This document shows, in pieces, positions 1 through 10,292 of a DNA stretch of 64,000 nt (position 1 is the first letter of the stretch; every line of letters starts with the position of its first letter). The translations under genes and the position numbers were made by a program. The stretch is from Mesorhizobium sp. Z1-4 (lineage in GTDB: Bacteria > Pseudomonadota > Alphaproteobacteria > Rhizobiales > Rhizobiaceae). The stretch is from contig NZ_RCIO01000004.1 in the NCBI RefSeq assembly GCF_004000235.1, forward strand, positions 54,555-118,554, given 5' to 3'. The notes under the pieces are model-generated. The model had not been told where the DNA came from, did no database searches, and worked only from the letters and a program-made list of their open reading frames with translations.

Positions 1-111
1 TCCCGCCCCGGGATACGGTAAACCTGACGCACCGCTTACCAGTGCTGCGAGCGTGGCCAGCACGCGCTTCAGCGCGATGCGGTGTCGCTCGATCGCAGCA
101 TTCCAGTCCAT
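1..111 (-). CDS. Conserved hypothetical protein, N-terminal part only
   Basis: An ATG at 111 (reading left) opens a frame that stays open to the window edge, 37 residues beginning MDWNAAIERHRIALKRVLA. A strong Shine-Dalgarno (GGAGGT) lies six bases before the ATG. The start resembles a conserved uncharacterised Rhizobiales protein that I recall as beginning MDWNAAI, but I cannot name a function. It is probably the core-genome gene marking the left border of the accessory island, because base composition changes just beyond its start. Confidence 0.6.
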   Translation of the reverse strand, partial: MDWNAAIERHRIALKRVLATLAALVSGASGLPYPGAG

Positions 112-232
112 CGCCACCTCCGTTCAAGGGCAGCGGGATTGTAAGGGAGGTTGGAGGGGCGGGGATAAAGGAGAAAACTGGACGGCACGGCTGTTATGCA
201 GATATCGCCGTAGGCCGCCCACTAGTACCAGA

Positions 233-919
233 CTAGGCAAAGAGCGGAAGTGTCCCCGTTTGGTCCGGAGCGGTCGGCAAGCCGTAGTGCCGACGGATCC
301 CCTCGATAAATTCGCTCTGTCCCCCGTAGCTCGGGTGCCGAACTTTTCCGGCTTTAATCTCGAGGTCGGCGAGGGCTAACGTGGCATCCCGGCCGATCGC
401 CAAAATAGATCTGGGCTCCAGCAATTCTAGCAGGGTGACCATCACATGTCGGCAGGCATGTCGCTCTGCGCGGGTATGACACCTGTTCGACATCGGTCGG
501 CTGGCCTCGTGCGGGTGAAGTGGAAAAACGTTCCAAAGGAATACCGGTTGCTGGATAGAAATGAGCATTCGCCAAATTATTGTCGCGGTCCGTTCGGCCA
601 CCGCCGGGCCTCTGGTTGATCGCGCCAGAGGGCATGTTCCGAACATGCGGCCATGTGCTTCCAAGTGTGCCTCGTCCGTCAGGGCGAGGCCAGTTCGGCG
701 ACCGCCGCGGTAACCAAGGTCGCGCGCCACCCAAACTGTGCCAACGCCACGTTCCAAAGCCGCTTCGAGAACAAGCGCGAGGTTTTCGCGTCGAATAGCG
801 GCCGCATTGGGTTGGTCGAAATCATGGCAGGTATCGGCGTATGGGTTGAACGCATTTTCGAAGCGCAGGTCGGCCACCAGCCGGACGAAGTCGCGCGCAG
901 TCGCGGAGTACTTAGCCAT
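233..919 (-). CDS. Uracil-DNA-glycosylase superfamily protein
   Basis: A 228-residue protein with the layout of the UDG superfamily. The N-terminal active-site-like loop is ARDLGYRGGRRTGLALTDE (about residues 65-83), the middle has FLWNVFPLHPHE, and near the C-terminus AIGRDA is followed by VRHPSYGGQ, which matches the family's HPS-type DNA-intercalation motif. Family members cleave the N-glycosidic bond of uracil or another abnormal base. Substrate cannot be read from sequence, and the first motif is not the canonical GQDPYH, so modified bases are possible targets. The ATG at 919 overlaps the stop of the MazG-like gene by 8 nt, so it is the last gene of the leftward four-gene operon. Confidence 0.75.
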   Translation of the reverse strand: MAKYSATARDFVRLVADLRFENAFNPYADTCHDFDQPNAAAIRRENLALVLEAALERGVGTVWVARDLGYRGGRRTGLALTDEAHLEAHGRMFGTCPLARSTRGPAVAERTATIIWRMLISIQQPVFLWNVFPLHPHEASRPMSNRCHTRAERHACRHVMVTLLELLEPRSILAIGRDATLALADLEIKAGKVRHPSYGGQSEFIEGIRRHYGLPTAPDQTGTLPLFA

Positions 920-2171
920 GCGATTCTCTAAATTCTATGGATCGACGGTTCAGGTCGATCTTCACGGTCCCGTGACGATGCTCCCTGAGTTCGCGAAAGA
1001 CCCGAAATCCCTCCAGGATCGCGCGCTCCCATTGCCAGAGCGGCCGCCGCTCAACTTCGTACCCTCGGACCAATTCGTGCACTGCCTTCAGCAATCCATA
1101 ATCGAGCGAGCCAACATTCCTGAACTCGGAATGTCGTAGACCATGATTGAAAATCCATGTCGATATACCTTCCTCGATGATATTGGCTCGTGCTCCATCC
1201 TCATTCTCATCGATGTCCGGTTGGCTTTTGCGTTTGATTTTGAGAAGCGCGCGCAAGGTCGGTGACCAACCAAGAATACCGGCAAAGGCCAGGTGAAAGA
1301 CGTCATGATAGCGATAGTCATCTGGCTCATGACGATTGTCGGTGAGCGGGCTACCTAGGTTTACGCCATTGTATCGCATGACGACAAACTCACGCCCACC
1401 TACGGTCCGTTCGATAAATTCGACTTCCATCACGCGCGGCAATTGCTCGTAATCCGGAAAGGCTTCGTCGAACAGTGGTCCCCAAGTCTCTTTGTCTGGC
1501 CAACGTCCCAAGGTCTTCACGACGTTTTTGCGAGCAGCAAGATCGAGACTCACCTGCGCGTCATCCGCCGCCATGAGCAGCGCACGAAAGATTTCGACGA
1601 GATCGGCGGACAGGCGGTCGCGGTTCTCTCGTATTTCGCCGGCGGCCCAGTCGGACAGCAGCACACCCACTCGTCCAGCAAGGGCGAGTAAGCGACGTTC
1701 GACGATATCGCCCGATATTGGACCCTCGAATGGGGCCTCGTGCTGCTGCAAGTCTACGAAAGTCGTTGCTCCGCTCTTGCCCGCGTAGTCCCAATCCGCC
1801 AACGAGAGGGGTACGCTTCTGACGATCTGCTCAAGCGGCAGGTCGGCACGCCGGGCGGCGTTTGAGAAGTACCATAATGCGTCCCCTAGTTCCTCAATGA
1901 CCTCGTCATGATAGGCGACGAAAGCTTCCTTATCTCGCTGCTTCTTCTTCAGAGCGCTCAATAGACTGCCGATTTCACCGAACAGTCCCAGAAACACGAA
2001 ACCTAGACCGTCTATGCCGGAGCGCTCATTCCTGTCTGTTCTAGCCGTGAAGCGCTGGTACTCGTCGAGACCCAAAGGTTGGTCCGCATCAGCAAACAGA
2101 CCTTGCTGTTGGCGTACCAGTGCAATCGCGTTGTCGCTCAATCTTCGAATCCTATTCGCTCCACAATTCAA
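912..2171 (-). CDS. MazG-like NTP pyrophosphohydrolase with extra C-terminal module
   Basis: A 419-residue protein. Residues about 55-110 carry the MazG-type all-alpha NTP pyrophosphatase signature: GEIGSLLSALKKK, then YHDEVIEELGDALWYF, with the acidic residues that bind Mg2+ in this family. The second half is not ordinary MazG: it contains YRYHDVFHLAFAGILGW, LLKIKRKSQPDIDE and EDGARANIIEEGIS, a second acidic helical set that could be a diverged metal-binding site. The expected chemistry is hydrolysis of (d)NTPs to monophosphate plus pyrophosphate; the true substrate is unknown. The start is uncertain: 2171 is a TTG with no clear Shine-Dalgarno, and another TTG lies about ten codons in. It sits between Nmad2 (13-bp gap) and the UDG-like gene (8-bp overlap). 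Confidence 0.75.
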   Translation of the reverse strand: MNCGANRIRRLSDNAIALVRQQQGLFADADQPLGLDEYQRFTARTDRNERSGIDGLGFVFLGLFGEIGSLLSALKKKQRDKEAFVAYHDEVIEELGDALWYFSNAARRADLPLEQIVRSVPLSLADWDYAGKSGATTFVDLQQHEAPFEGPISGDIVERRLLALAGRVGVLLSDWAAGEIRENRDRLSADLVEIFRALLMAADDAQVSLDLAARKNVVKTLGRWPDKETWGPLFDEAFPDYEQLPRVMEVEFIERTVGGREFVVMRYNGVNLGSPLTDNRHEPDDYRYHDVFHLAFAGILGWSPTLRALLKIKRKSQPDIDENEDGARANIIEEGISTWIFNHGLRHSEFRNVGSLDYGLLKAVHELVRGYEVERRPLWQWERAILEGFRVFRELREHRHGTVKIDLNRRSIEFRESHG

Positions 2172-2183
2172 TATGGCAGTGAA

Positions 2184-2831
2184 CTAAACGATCCGGTCCA
2201 CTTCTTTAGAATATCTTGCCCCGCTTATGCGAAACTGGAAAGGGTCGCCTAATACCATGTTCCAGTTGCCTTTGCCTTGTTCTTCAATCCATTGAAGCAA
2301 TGGACCACTTTGCCAGTGCTCAAATGTTCGGTGGGCGCGAACATTCGTGTACCCTATTTCTTGGAGTATATTCTCAGGCACCATTGGCGCGTTGGCCCCG
2401 AAATAGACAAACCGATTTGAATAGAGAACCCGATCTCGGCTGGTGTCCGTTCCTATGTTGCTGAGCTCCGGAGTGCCGTCCGGCTTACTGTGATGCGAGT
2501 CCTCCTGCGTCCACGGGTCGCCCTCCTGATCACGATGATAGATGTTATCGCCAACCATCATCACCCGCGAGCCGTTCCGTACCGGCCGCTTGGACCTACA
2601 ATCAGGGTGGTTCCAGTACTCATTAAAAGTCATCGCGCCTGACACCTGCATAAAGTAGATACACTTGCCGGTCGCGTTAAGCGCGGCTCCCCCCATCCCG
2701 ACTATCCAGTCGCCGGGTCGAGCAACCCCACGAATTTTGGGTTTGCAAGTCGCCAATGTGCAGACGCCGTGAAATGGATTTGGTGCAAAGCCAAAATCCC
2801 TAGCGACCACATACATGTAAACTTTCGCCAT
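2184..2831 (-). CDS. Nmad2 (nucleotide modification associated domain 2) protein
   Basis: A 215-residue protein opening with YMYVVARDFGFAPNPFHG and CTLATCKPKIR, then GDWIVGMGG, the recognisable start of the Nmad2 family. Nmad domains were predicted by comparative genomics to act with nucleotide or DNA base modification in phages and conflict systems; the biochemical role of Nmad2 is not established as far as I know. The ATG at 2831 lies only 6 bp after the stop of the TIR-like gene, so the two are co-transcribed. Its base composition is visibly more AT-rich than the surrounding core genes, which suggests horizontal origin. Confidence 0.75.
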   Translation of the reverse strand: MAKVYMYVVARDFGFAPNPFHGVCTLATCKPKIRGVARPGDWIVGMGGAALNATGKCIYFMQVSGAMTFNEYWNHPDCRSKRPVRNGSRVMMVGDNIYHRDQEGDPWTQEDSHHSKPDGTPELSNIGTDTSRDRVLYSNRFVYFGANAPMVPENILQEIGYTNVRAHRTFEHWQSGPLLQWIEEQGKGNWNMVLGDPFQFRISGARYSKEVDRIV

Positions 2832-2837
2832 GCTGGC

Positions 2838-3323
2838 TCAGCAACGGGAGGTCGAGCCGGTGTGTGCAGGTTCGCGCTGCTTTCCGGTAGGGGTTTGGAA
2901 TGTATTCTCGCCCTCGACGGCGGCGACGATGCTGTCGGCATTCCAGTTAACGATGGCGCTCGCATAGCTCTCGAGCTTATCCGGAATGTCGTTCTCAGTG
3001 CCCCCGCGTTCATAGACCCCGACGATCCGCTTACCCAATTGGTGCGCCTTCTGAATCTCCCAATCCACCCAAGGTCGCTTGGCTGTGTCCTTCCCAACCA
3101 GAACAATGACAGTTGATGCCCATGCCATCTTCATCCTGAGAAGACGCTTTATCGTTCGGTCGCTCACCAAGCCTTTGTCGAGTCGCTCTTGGTTCGCTGG
3201 CTTTGCGCGTATTGAGCTATTACGGATTTCGTAACCGCCGCGAGCCAACAGGTCAGTCATGTTTGACACAAGCTGGTCGTCTGCGTGGTGATGGCTGATA
3301 AAAACGTGTCGACGCGACGCCAT
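2838..3323 (-). CDS. TIR-like (Thoeris ThsB-type) domain protein
   Basis: The protein is 161 residues from the chosen ATG. RRHVFISHHHADDQLVSNM at the N-terminus, then STVIVLVGKDTAKRPWVDWE and GKRIVGVYERGG, match the TIR-like fold of the MTH538/ThsB family. In Thoeris, ThsB-type proteins sense phage and make an NAD-derived signal for ThsA; no ThsA is nearby, so this is not a standard Thoeris locus. The ATG at 3323 is chosen because AAGGAG lies six bases upstream and the domain starts right after it. A GTG at 3374, preceded by a G-rich stretch, would add 17 residues. First gene of the leftward operon. Confidence 0.75.
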   Translation of the reverse strand: MASRRHVFISHHHADDQLVSNMTDLLARGGYEIRNSSIRAKPANQERLDKGLVSDRTIKRLLRMKMAWASTVIVLVGKDTAKRPWVDWEIQKAHQLGKRIVGVYERGGTENDIPDKLESYASAIVNWNADSIVAAVEGENTFQTPTGKQREPAHTGSTSRC

Positions 3324-3355
3324 GAGCTGCTCCTTCGACGTTGCGGGGAGGATGA

Positions 3356-3369
3356 CGAACATGTGTTCG
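3356..3369. promoter_or_regulatory. CGAAC-N4-GTTCG dyad upstream of the TIR-like gene
   Basis: The 14-bp sequence CGAACATGTGTTCG has 6-bp inverted arms (CGAACA/TGTTCG). It lies about 33 bp before the preferred start of the TIR-like gene. It fits the Gram-positive-type LexA consensus rather than the GAAC-N7-GAAC form used for uvrA/ssb here, so the binding protein is unknown and it may be an operator for a different regulator or a chance match. Confidence 0.35.
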
Positions 3370-3466
3370 TTCACGGTTTGCCCCCTTTCGATGAATATCG
3401 ATCGGCTTCACAGTCTTGTAAAGAGATTATTGATCGCGATTGTTGTTGTCCTAGGAAATTGTTAGC

Positions 3467-4216
3467 GTGGTTTTAGGTGCGAGCAGCCTCTGTGGAGTTT
3501 TTCGCGTCCCACTTCCAATTCCGATCCCCAACATCGATATGACTAACCAGATGGAATCAGCGAAAAACGCTGTCGAGATCACCGACTACTTCAGGATCGC
3601 CCTCGACCAAAGCTTTGGGCTCACCCTGCACGTCAACGCTGTCAGCGCTCTGATTGCGCTGGCGCTGATCGCGCTACTCTTCCTTGTTTGGCGCTTTGTG
3701 CAGAACCAAAGTCTTGCCGATTTCGAGATCGATGAGGCGGAATTCGGCCTTGGCGATCAGAAGGTCAAGCTACGAGCAAATGACCTCGACAGGACCGTCG
3801 CTTACAGAATTTGGGTAGAATTAAGTACCCGCAAAATTGGATTGGAAATTGACATCGAAGATGACGTTATTGATGAGATCTACGAAAGTTGGTACCAATT
3901 CTTTTCAGTGACGCGTGACCTAATCAAAGATGTACCAGTAAGCAAACTGCGCAGGAGTTCGACGCGCAAGATCGTACAGTTGTCGATTGAAGTCCTCAAT
4001 CAAGGACTTCGCCCGCATCTAACACGCTGGCAAGCGCGCTTTCGGCGATGGTACGCCCATCAAATAAAAAAGGACAGCGAAGCTGCCTTTCACCCACAAG
4101 AAATCCAGAAGAAATTTCCTGATTACCAAGACCTTGTAAACGATATGCTTGATGTAAACAAAAAACTCATAGCGTACCGGGAAAAAATGTTTGAACTTGT
4201 TACACAGAAGCGTTGA
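3467..4216 (+). CDS. Single-pass membrane protein of the defence-like island
   Basis: A 249-residue protein, divergent from the TIR-like operon across a 140-bp AT-rich intergenic region. One clear transmembrane segment spans about residues 56-78 (VNAVSALIALALIALLFLVW). The soluble C-terminal part begins DFEIDEAEFGLGDQKVKL, contains AYRIWVELSTRKIGL and GLRPHLTRWQARFRRWY, and is rich in charged helices. I cannot assign an enzymatic motif. A membrane partner beside a TIR-like protein could act as sensor or effector, but this is inference. The start is uncertain: GTG at 3467 has AGGAA nine bases upstream, while ATG at 3539 or 3551 would give a shorter N-terminus. It converges on uvrA with 50 bp between stops. 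Confidence 0.65.
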   Translation: MVLGASSLCGVFRVPLPIPIPNIDMTNQMESAKNAVEITDYFRIALDQSFGLTLHVNAVSALIALALIALLFLVWRFVQNQSLADFEIDEAEFGLGDQKVKLRANDLDRTVAYRIWVELSTRKIGLEIDIEDDVIDEIYESWYQFFSVTRDLIKDVPVSKLRRSSTRKIVQLSIEVLNQGLRPHLTRWQARFRRWYAHQIKKDSEAAFHPQEIQKKFPDYQDLVNDMLDVNKKLIAYREKMFELVTQKR

Positions 4217-4266
4217 TGACTTGGTGCTTGTAGAACCGTCGCCACCGCAAGGCCGGCAGCCCCCTC

Positions 4267-7188
<2,922 letters not shown>

Positions 7189-7354
7189 GTGAGCTTACGC
7201 CGCCTCGTCGAAAATGTTCGCTGCCCCCGAACGCCGCCGCGCCTGGCTCGGTCGGGACGGATGTCATGTAGAATTTCCCGGCGCGGTGTCGAGCACGGGC
7301 CGAGCATATACGTTTCGGGTTGTCCTGCTTTTTGCACCCGCGGGCAAGTCAAAA

Positions 7355-7369
7355 GAACAAAAAACGAAC
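7355..7369. promoter_or_regulatory. LexA (SOS) box for uvrA, GAAC-N7-GAAC
   Basis: GAAC, seven bases, GAAC. This direct-repeat architecture is the alphaproteobacterial LexA operator (GTTC-N7-GTTC on the other strand). It lies about 167 bp before the uvrA start, implying a long 5' leader. Confidence 0.75.
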
Positions 7370-7371
7370 GG

Positions 7372-7397
7372 CATCCTGACATCATTGTGTCAGGATG
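7372..7397. promoter_or_regulatory. Perfect 10-bp inverted repeat next to the uvrA LexA box
   Basis: CATCCTGACA, six bases (TCATTG), then TGTCAGGATG. The arms are exact complements and start only 3 bp from the LexA box. No T-tract follows on either strand, so an operator for a second regulator is more likely than a terminator. Confidence 0.5.
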
Positions 7398-7804
7398 GGC
7401 GGGTGTTGATAGGCGATCACATTTTCTGTCAGCCCGACCTCGGCGGTTGACGCGTGCCCGGTCGAGGCGCACACTCCGCCAATCGCTGCAAGACGCAGGG
7501 AATACCGGGTTCCGGTGTGTCGGAACGGTTCCGCGGAGCGTGACTGCAGCGAGAGAACGAAGCCTGATGGCGAACGACGGGAGACGAGGCATGAATCCGC
7601 CGGACAGTCTTGCCTGGCTCCGCCCCCGAGCGGAGCCGCGGTTTTAGGCGAAGCCGCCTGAAGACCGGCTTTGGCCGCGAGCCGTCAAAATCATCCTACA
7701 TCGCAGAGACTACGAGTCGGATCATCGGACCGGCATATGCCGGGAACCCGAGACGCGTCCGAAAAGCAGCCGGAATACCTTCCGGCAGCGGCCACAGAGG
7801 CCGC

Positions 7805-7841
7805 AATGCCCCGCCGCTCTCCGCAAAGGGCGCGGGGCATT
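7805..7841. repeat. GC-rich hairpin upstream of ssb
   Basis: AATGCCCCGC at 7805-7814 pairs perfectly with GCGGGGCATT at 7832-7841 around a 17-base loop. No run of T follows on the plus strand and no gene precedes it, so it is recorded as a stem-loop, possibly a terminator remnant. Confidence 0.45.
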
Positions 7842-7857
7842 TCCGTTGGGTGCGATA

Positions 7858-7891
7858 TTGACATTTCGCGCGCATAGAACATACAGTGAAC
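7858..7891 (+). promoter_or_regulatory. ssb promoter with overlapping LexA box
   Basis: TTGACA at 7858-7863, 16 bases, then CATACA at 7880-7885 resembles a sigma-70 promoter. The LexA-type box GAAC-ATACAGT-GAAC at 7877-7891 covers the -10 element, so LexA binding would block transcription. It is 105 bp before the ssb start. Confidence 0.7.
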
Positions 7892-7995
7892 AATTGAGTT
7901 GTACACAGGCGATCAACCGGCAGTATGTGGCCGTCGTGGCGCGACTGGTATAGGCGCATAGAAAATTCGGTTTCGGACGAGCGTGGAGCGAACAA

Positions 7996-8481
7996 ATGGC
8001 AGGTAGCGTCAACAAGGTGATCCTGGTCGGCAATCTGGGTGCGGACCCGGAGATCAGGCGGCTGAACTCCGGCGATCCGGTCGTCAACTTGCGCATTGCC
8101 ACGTCCGAGACCTGGCGCGACCGCCAGTCGGGCGAGCGCCGCGAACGTACCGAGTGGCACAACGTCGTGATCTTCAACGACAACCTCGCCAAGGTGGCCG
8201 AGCAGTACCTGAAAAAGGGTGCCAAGGTTTACCTTGAGGGCCAGCTCCAGACCCGCAAATGGCAGGATCAGACCGGCCAGGACCGCTACACGACCGAGGT
8301 CGTACTGCAGAAGTTCCGCGGCGAGCTGCAGATGCTGGATTCGCGTGGCGCGGGTGGCGATGGCGGTCAAGTCGGTTACGACCGTGGCGGCAGCAGCCGC
8401 GGCTCCGATTTCGGCCAGTCGAGCCCGGTCGAGGACCGCGGCCGCGCCAGCGCCGACATGGATGACGAAATCCCGTTCTGA
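7996..8481 (+). CDS. ssb: Single-stranded DNA-binding protein
   Basis: A 161-residue protein. The N-terminal OB fold starts [19 protein letters not shown], with [12 protein letters not shown] and [12 protein letters not shown] typical of bacterial SSB. A Gly/Ser/Arg-rich linker follows from about residue 112, and the acidic C-terminal tip is MDDEIPF, the docking peptide for replication and repair partners. The ATG is preceded by GTGGAG. SOS control is indicated by the overlapping LexA box, as expected for alphaproteobacterial ssb. Confidence 0.98.
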   Translation: MAGSVNKVILVGNLGADPEIRRLNSGDPVVNLRIATSETWRDRQSGERRERTEWHNVVIFNDNLAKVAEQYLKKGAKVYLEGQLQTRKWQDQTGQDRYTTEVVLQKFRGELQMLDSRGAGGDGGQVGYDRGGSSRGSDFGQSSPVEDRGRASADMDDEIPF

Positions 8482-8491
8482 TCGCCGAACG

Positions 8492-8908
8492 ATGCAGCGC
8501 ATTGCTCATGTCATGCTGGTCGTGCGCGACTATGACGAGGCGATTGCGTTTTATTGCGGCAAGCTCGGCTTCGAGCTGATCGAGGACACATACCAGCCCG
8601 AACAGGACAAACGCTGGGTGGTTGTTGCGCCGCCGGGCGGCGGCGCGTCGCTGGTGCTCGGGCGCGCCTCTGACGACGAACAGGCGGCCGCGATCGGCAA
8701 CCAGACCGGCGGCCGCGTTTTCCTGTTTCTTCAGACCGACGATTTCGAACGGGACTATCGCCGCTACCGCGATGAAGGCGTCGAATTCGTGCGTCAGCCG
8801 AACGTCATGGATTACGGCACGGTCGCTGTCTTCCGCGACCTCTATGGCAATCAGTGGGACCTGATCGAATTCGCCAAGGGGCACCGGCTGGCCTTACCCG
8901 CGTCCTGA
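8492..8908 (+). CDS. VOC (glyoxalase/bleomycin-resistance) family protein
   Basis: A 138-residue protein starting MQRIAHVMLVVRDYDEAIAF. It has the vicinal oxygen chelate pattern: a beta-alpha-beta-beta-beta module opening with an HVML metal-side strand and closing with FRDLYGNQWDLIEF, where the final Glu is a usual metal ligand. The substrate is unknown; family members include glyoxalases, dioxygenases and antibiotic-binding proteins. It starts 10 bp after ssb and may be read from the same promoter. Its last codon and stop fall inside the left copy of the 60-bp direct repeat. Confidence 0.85.
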   Translation: MQRIAHVMLVVRDYDEAIAFYCGKLGFELIEDTYQPEQDKRWVVVAPPGGGASLVLGRASDDEQAAAIGNQTGGRVFLFLQTDDFERDYRRYRDEGVEFVRQPNVMDYGTVAVFRDLYGNQWDLIEFAKGHRLALPAS

Positions 8909-8962
8909 TTGCATGGCGCCGAGCCTGCAACTGCGCTGAGGTCGCCCCCCACTCCATCTTGC
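8904..8962 (+). repeat. Direct repeat DR-1, left copy
   Basis: Imperfect direct repeat of 11339-11400. It begins CCTGATTGCATGGCGCCGAG, continues with ACTGCGCTGAGGTCG and ends CTTGC. The copies differ by a 3-base indel and a few substitutions. The two copies bracket the hydrolase and AraC-type genes. Confidence 0.8.
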
Positions 8963-8977
8963 TGCGCAAGCCACCTC

Positions 8978-9055
8978 TCCCCCTGCAGGGGGAAAGGAAA
9001 GGGAGCCATGCGCCCCCCGGCCGGTACGTCCTCTCCCCCGTCGAGCGGGGAGAGG
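8978..9055. repeat. Paired palindromic intergenic repeats
   Basis: Two palindromes: TCCCCCTGCAGGGGGA at 8978-8993, and CCTCTCCCC (9030-9038) with GGGGAGAGG (9047-9055). CCTCTCCCC-type palindromes are common REP-like intergenic elements in rhizobial genomes. They may also serve as the transcription end of the ssb-VOC unit. Confidence 0.6.
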
Positions 9056-9166
9056 TGACCGCAAAGCGGTCGGAGTGGAGGTCGACCAATAGTGTCAACC
9101 AAAGTGCCGCCTCCGACATCTTTGGCCGGAGGCGGAGTCCTTTGGAGGGATCGGATCTGAGCCTCT

Positions 9167-10180
9167 CTAGAGGCCAAGTCCATCTGCGATCGCCTCAAGG
9201 AGCCGGACGTGTGTGGCGGCACGATCAGTGCCTTCCGGGTCCGTGCAGATCGGGTCGTCTTCGTATTGCTCGAGCAACCCGGCTGCGCCAGGTTTGCATG
9301 TCGCCAGGAAGGTAAAATGGTTCGCCGGTGCAATCTCAACGTAGGACGCGTCAGGCAACCGGCTCGCGAGGTCATTGCCGTCTGGTCCGACGTCAGCGGC
9401 AACGAGCCTGTCTGCATCGCCCAGATTGATCAGGGTCATACCTGCCAAGGCGCTTTGAAGCGTGTCGGGATCGGCGGCGCCGCCAAAACCGGGATCGATG
9501 ATCACGGCCCGTGAAATGCGTGGGTCGCGTGCATTCGCGTCGAAGCCCGCGTAGTCGGCAAACCGCACACCGCCAAGGCGAAAGAACGCACAATCGGCAG
9601 CCTCAGGACCTTTGCTGCAGTTCGCGTCTTGCGTAGCGCCGTCGAAGCGGACACCAGCCAGGCTGAGGGCGGTTGCCCCGCCCAGGGAGAACCCGACGAC
9701 GCCGATCCGATCCGTATCGATGAACGGCCCAAACGCCGGGTCGGCGAGGATCATATCCAGCGCGGCAGTCAGGTCATTTGCGCGCGCTTCAAGATCGACC
9801 GAGCGGCGCGGGGAACTGTCGCCACTCGTTGAGCCGGGATGGTTCACCGCAAGAACCATCGCTCCGTTGGCTACTAGACCGCTGGTCAACCACCCCAAAG
9901 TATCCGCAGAGCCGCCCGAGCCGTGCGACAGGAGGATGAGTGGGTGTTCGCCCTCAGCGATCGCAGGACCGATGAACGCGAAGGTCGGATCAAAGATCGG
10001 GCCGTCACCGACCGGCGCGCGATAGGTGGGGTTCGCTGCGGGATACCAGATCGAGGCAGCAACCGGACGGGCGCGGTGATGGGCTGTCAGGTCGAACCGG
10101 TCGTAGCCGGGCGCCATATCCGCCGCTGCCGTATTGGGCTGGAGCAGTGCAAGCATGGCGAGAAGTGCAAGACGTTTCAT
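9167..10180 (-). CDS. Secreted alpha/beta hydrolase (dienelactone/PAF-acetylhydrolase-like)
   Basis: A 337-residue protein with a signal peptide at residues 1-20 (cleavage after AAA). The oxyanion-hole segment LILLSHGSGG is at about 81-90 and the nucleophile elbow GFSLGG puts Ser at 165; a late His in APANHFTFLATC is the probable triad base. This resembles the predicted dienelactone hydrolases and PAF-acetylhydrolase-like esterases. The substrate is unknown. GGAGG precedes the ATG. It is divergent from an AraC-type regulator 112 bp away, a common regulator-target pairing, and the pair is flanked by direct repeats. Confidence 0.85.
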   Translation of the reverse strand: MKRLALLAMLALLQPNTAAADMAPGYDRFDLTAHHRARPVAASIWYPAANPTYRAPVGDGPIFDPTFAFIGPAIAEGEHPLILLSHGSGGSADTLGWLTSGLVANGAMVLAVNHPGSTSGDSSPRRSVDLEARANDLTAALDMILADPAFGPFIDTDRIGVVGFSLGGATALSLAGVRFDGATQDANCSKGPEAADCAFFRLGGVRFADYAGFDANARDPRISRAVIIDPGFGGAADPDTLQSALAGMTLINLGDADRLVAADVGPDGNDLASRLPDASYVEIAPANHFTFLATCKPGAAGLLEQYEDDPICTDPEGTDRAATHVRLLEAIADGLGL

Positions 10181-10292
10181 GGGAACCTCCGTGTTGAACG
10201 CTTGCCAACTGATTTCAGCATAGGCGGGATGATTGCGTCCTGTTTTCGGGATTCAGGTCGTCACAATCCGGATTTTGGACAATAGTCGCGAT

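Larger units (their letters stand above)
7189..7995. other. uvrA-ssb divergent intergenic region without a supported gene
   Basis: About 800 bp between two divergent SOS genes. It contains a LexA-type box on each side, a 26-bp dyad beside the uvrA box, a GC-rich hairpin and an ssb promoter (all listed separately). Short open frames occur on both strands, but none has a good ribosome binding site or recognisable protein. The stretch around 7617-7665 is GC-rich and self-complementary (tggctccg ... cggagcc). Confidence 0.7.

Noticed and set aside
2838-4216. Classical Thoeris system
   Set aside because: A ThsB-type TIR protein is present, but no ThsA (SIR2/SLOG or other effector) is encoded nearby.
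7610-7861. Small gene in the uvrA-ssb gap
   Set aside because: The translation is Arg/Pro-rich and patternless, and the frame crosses the hairpin at 7805-7841.
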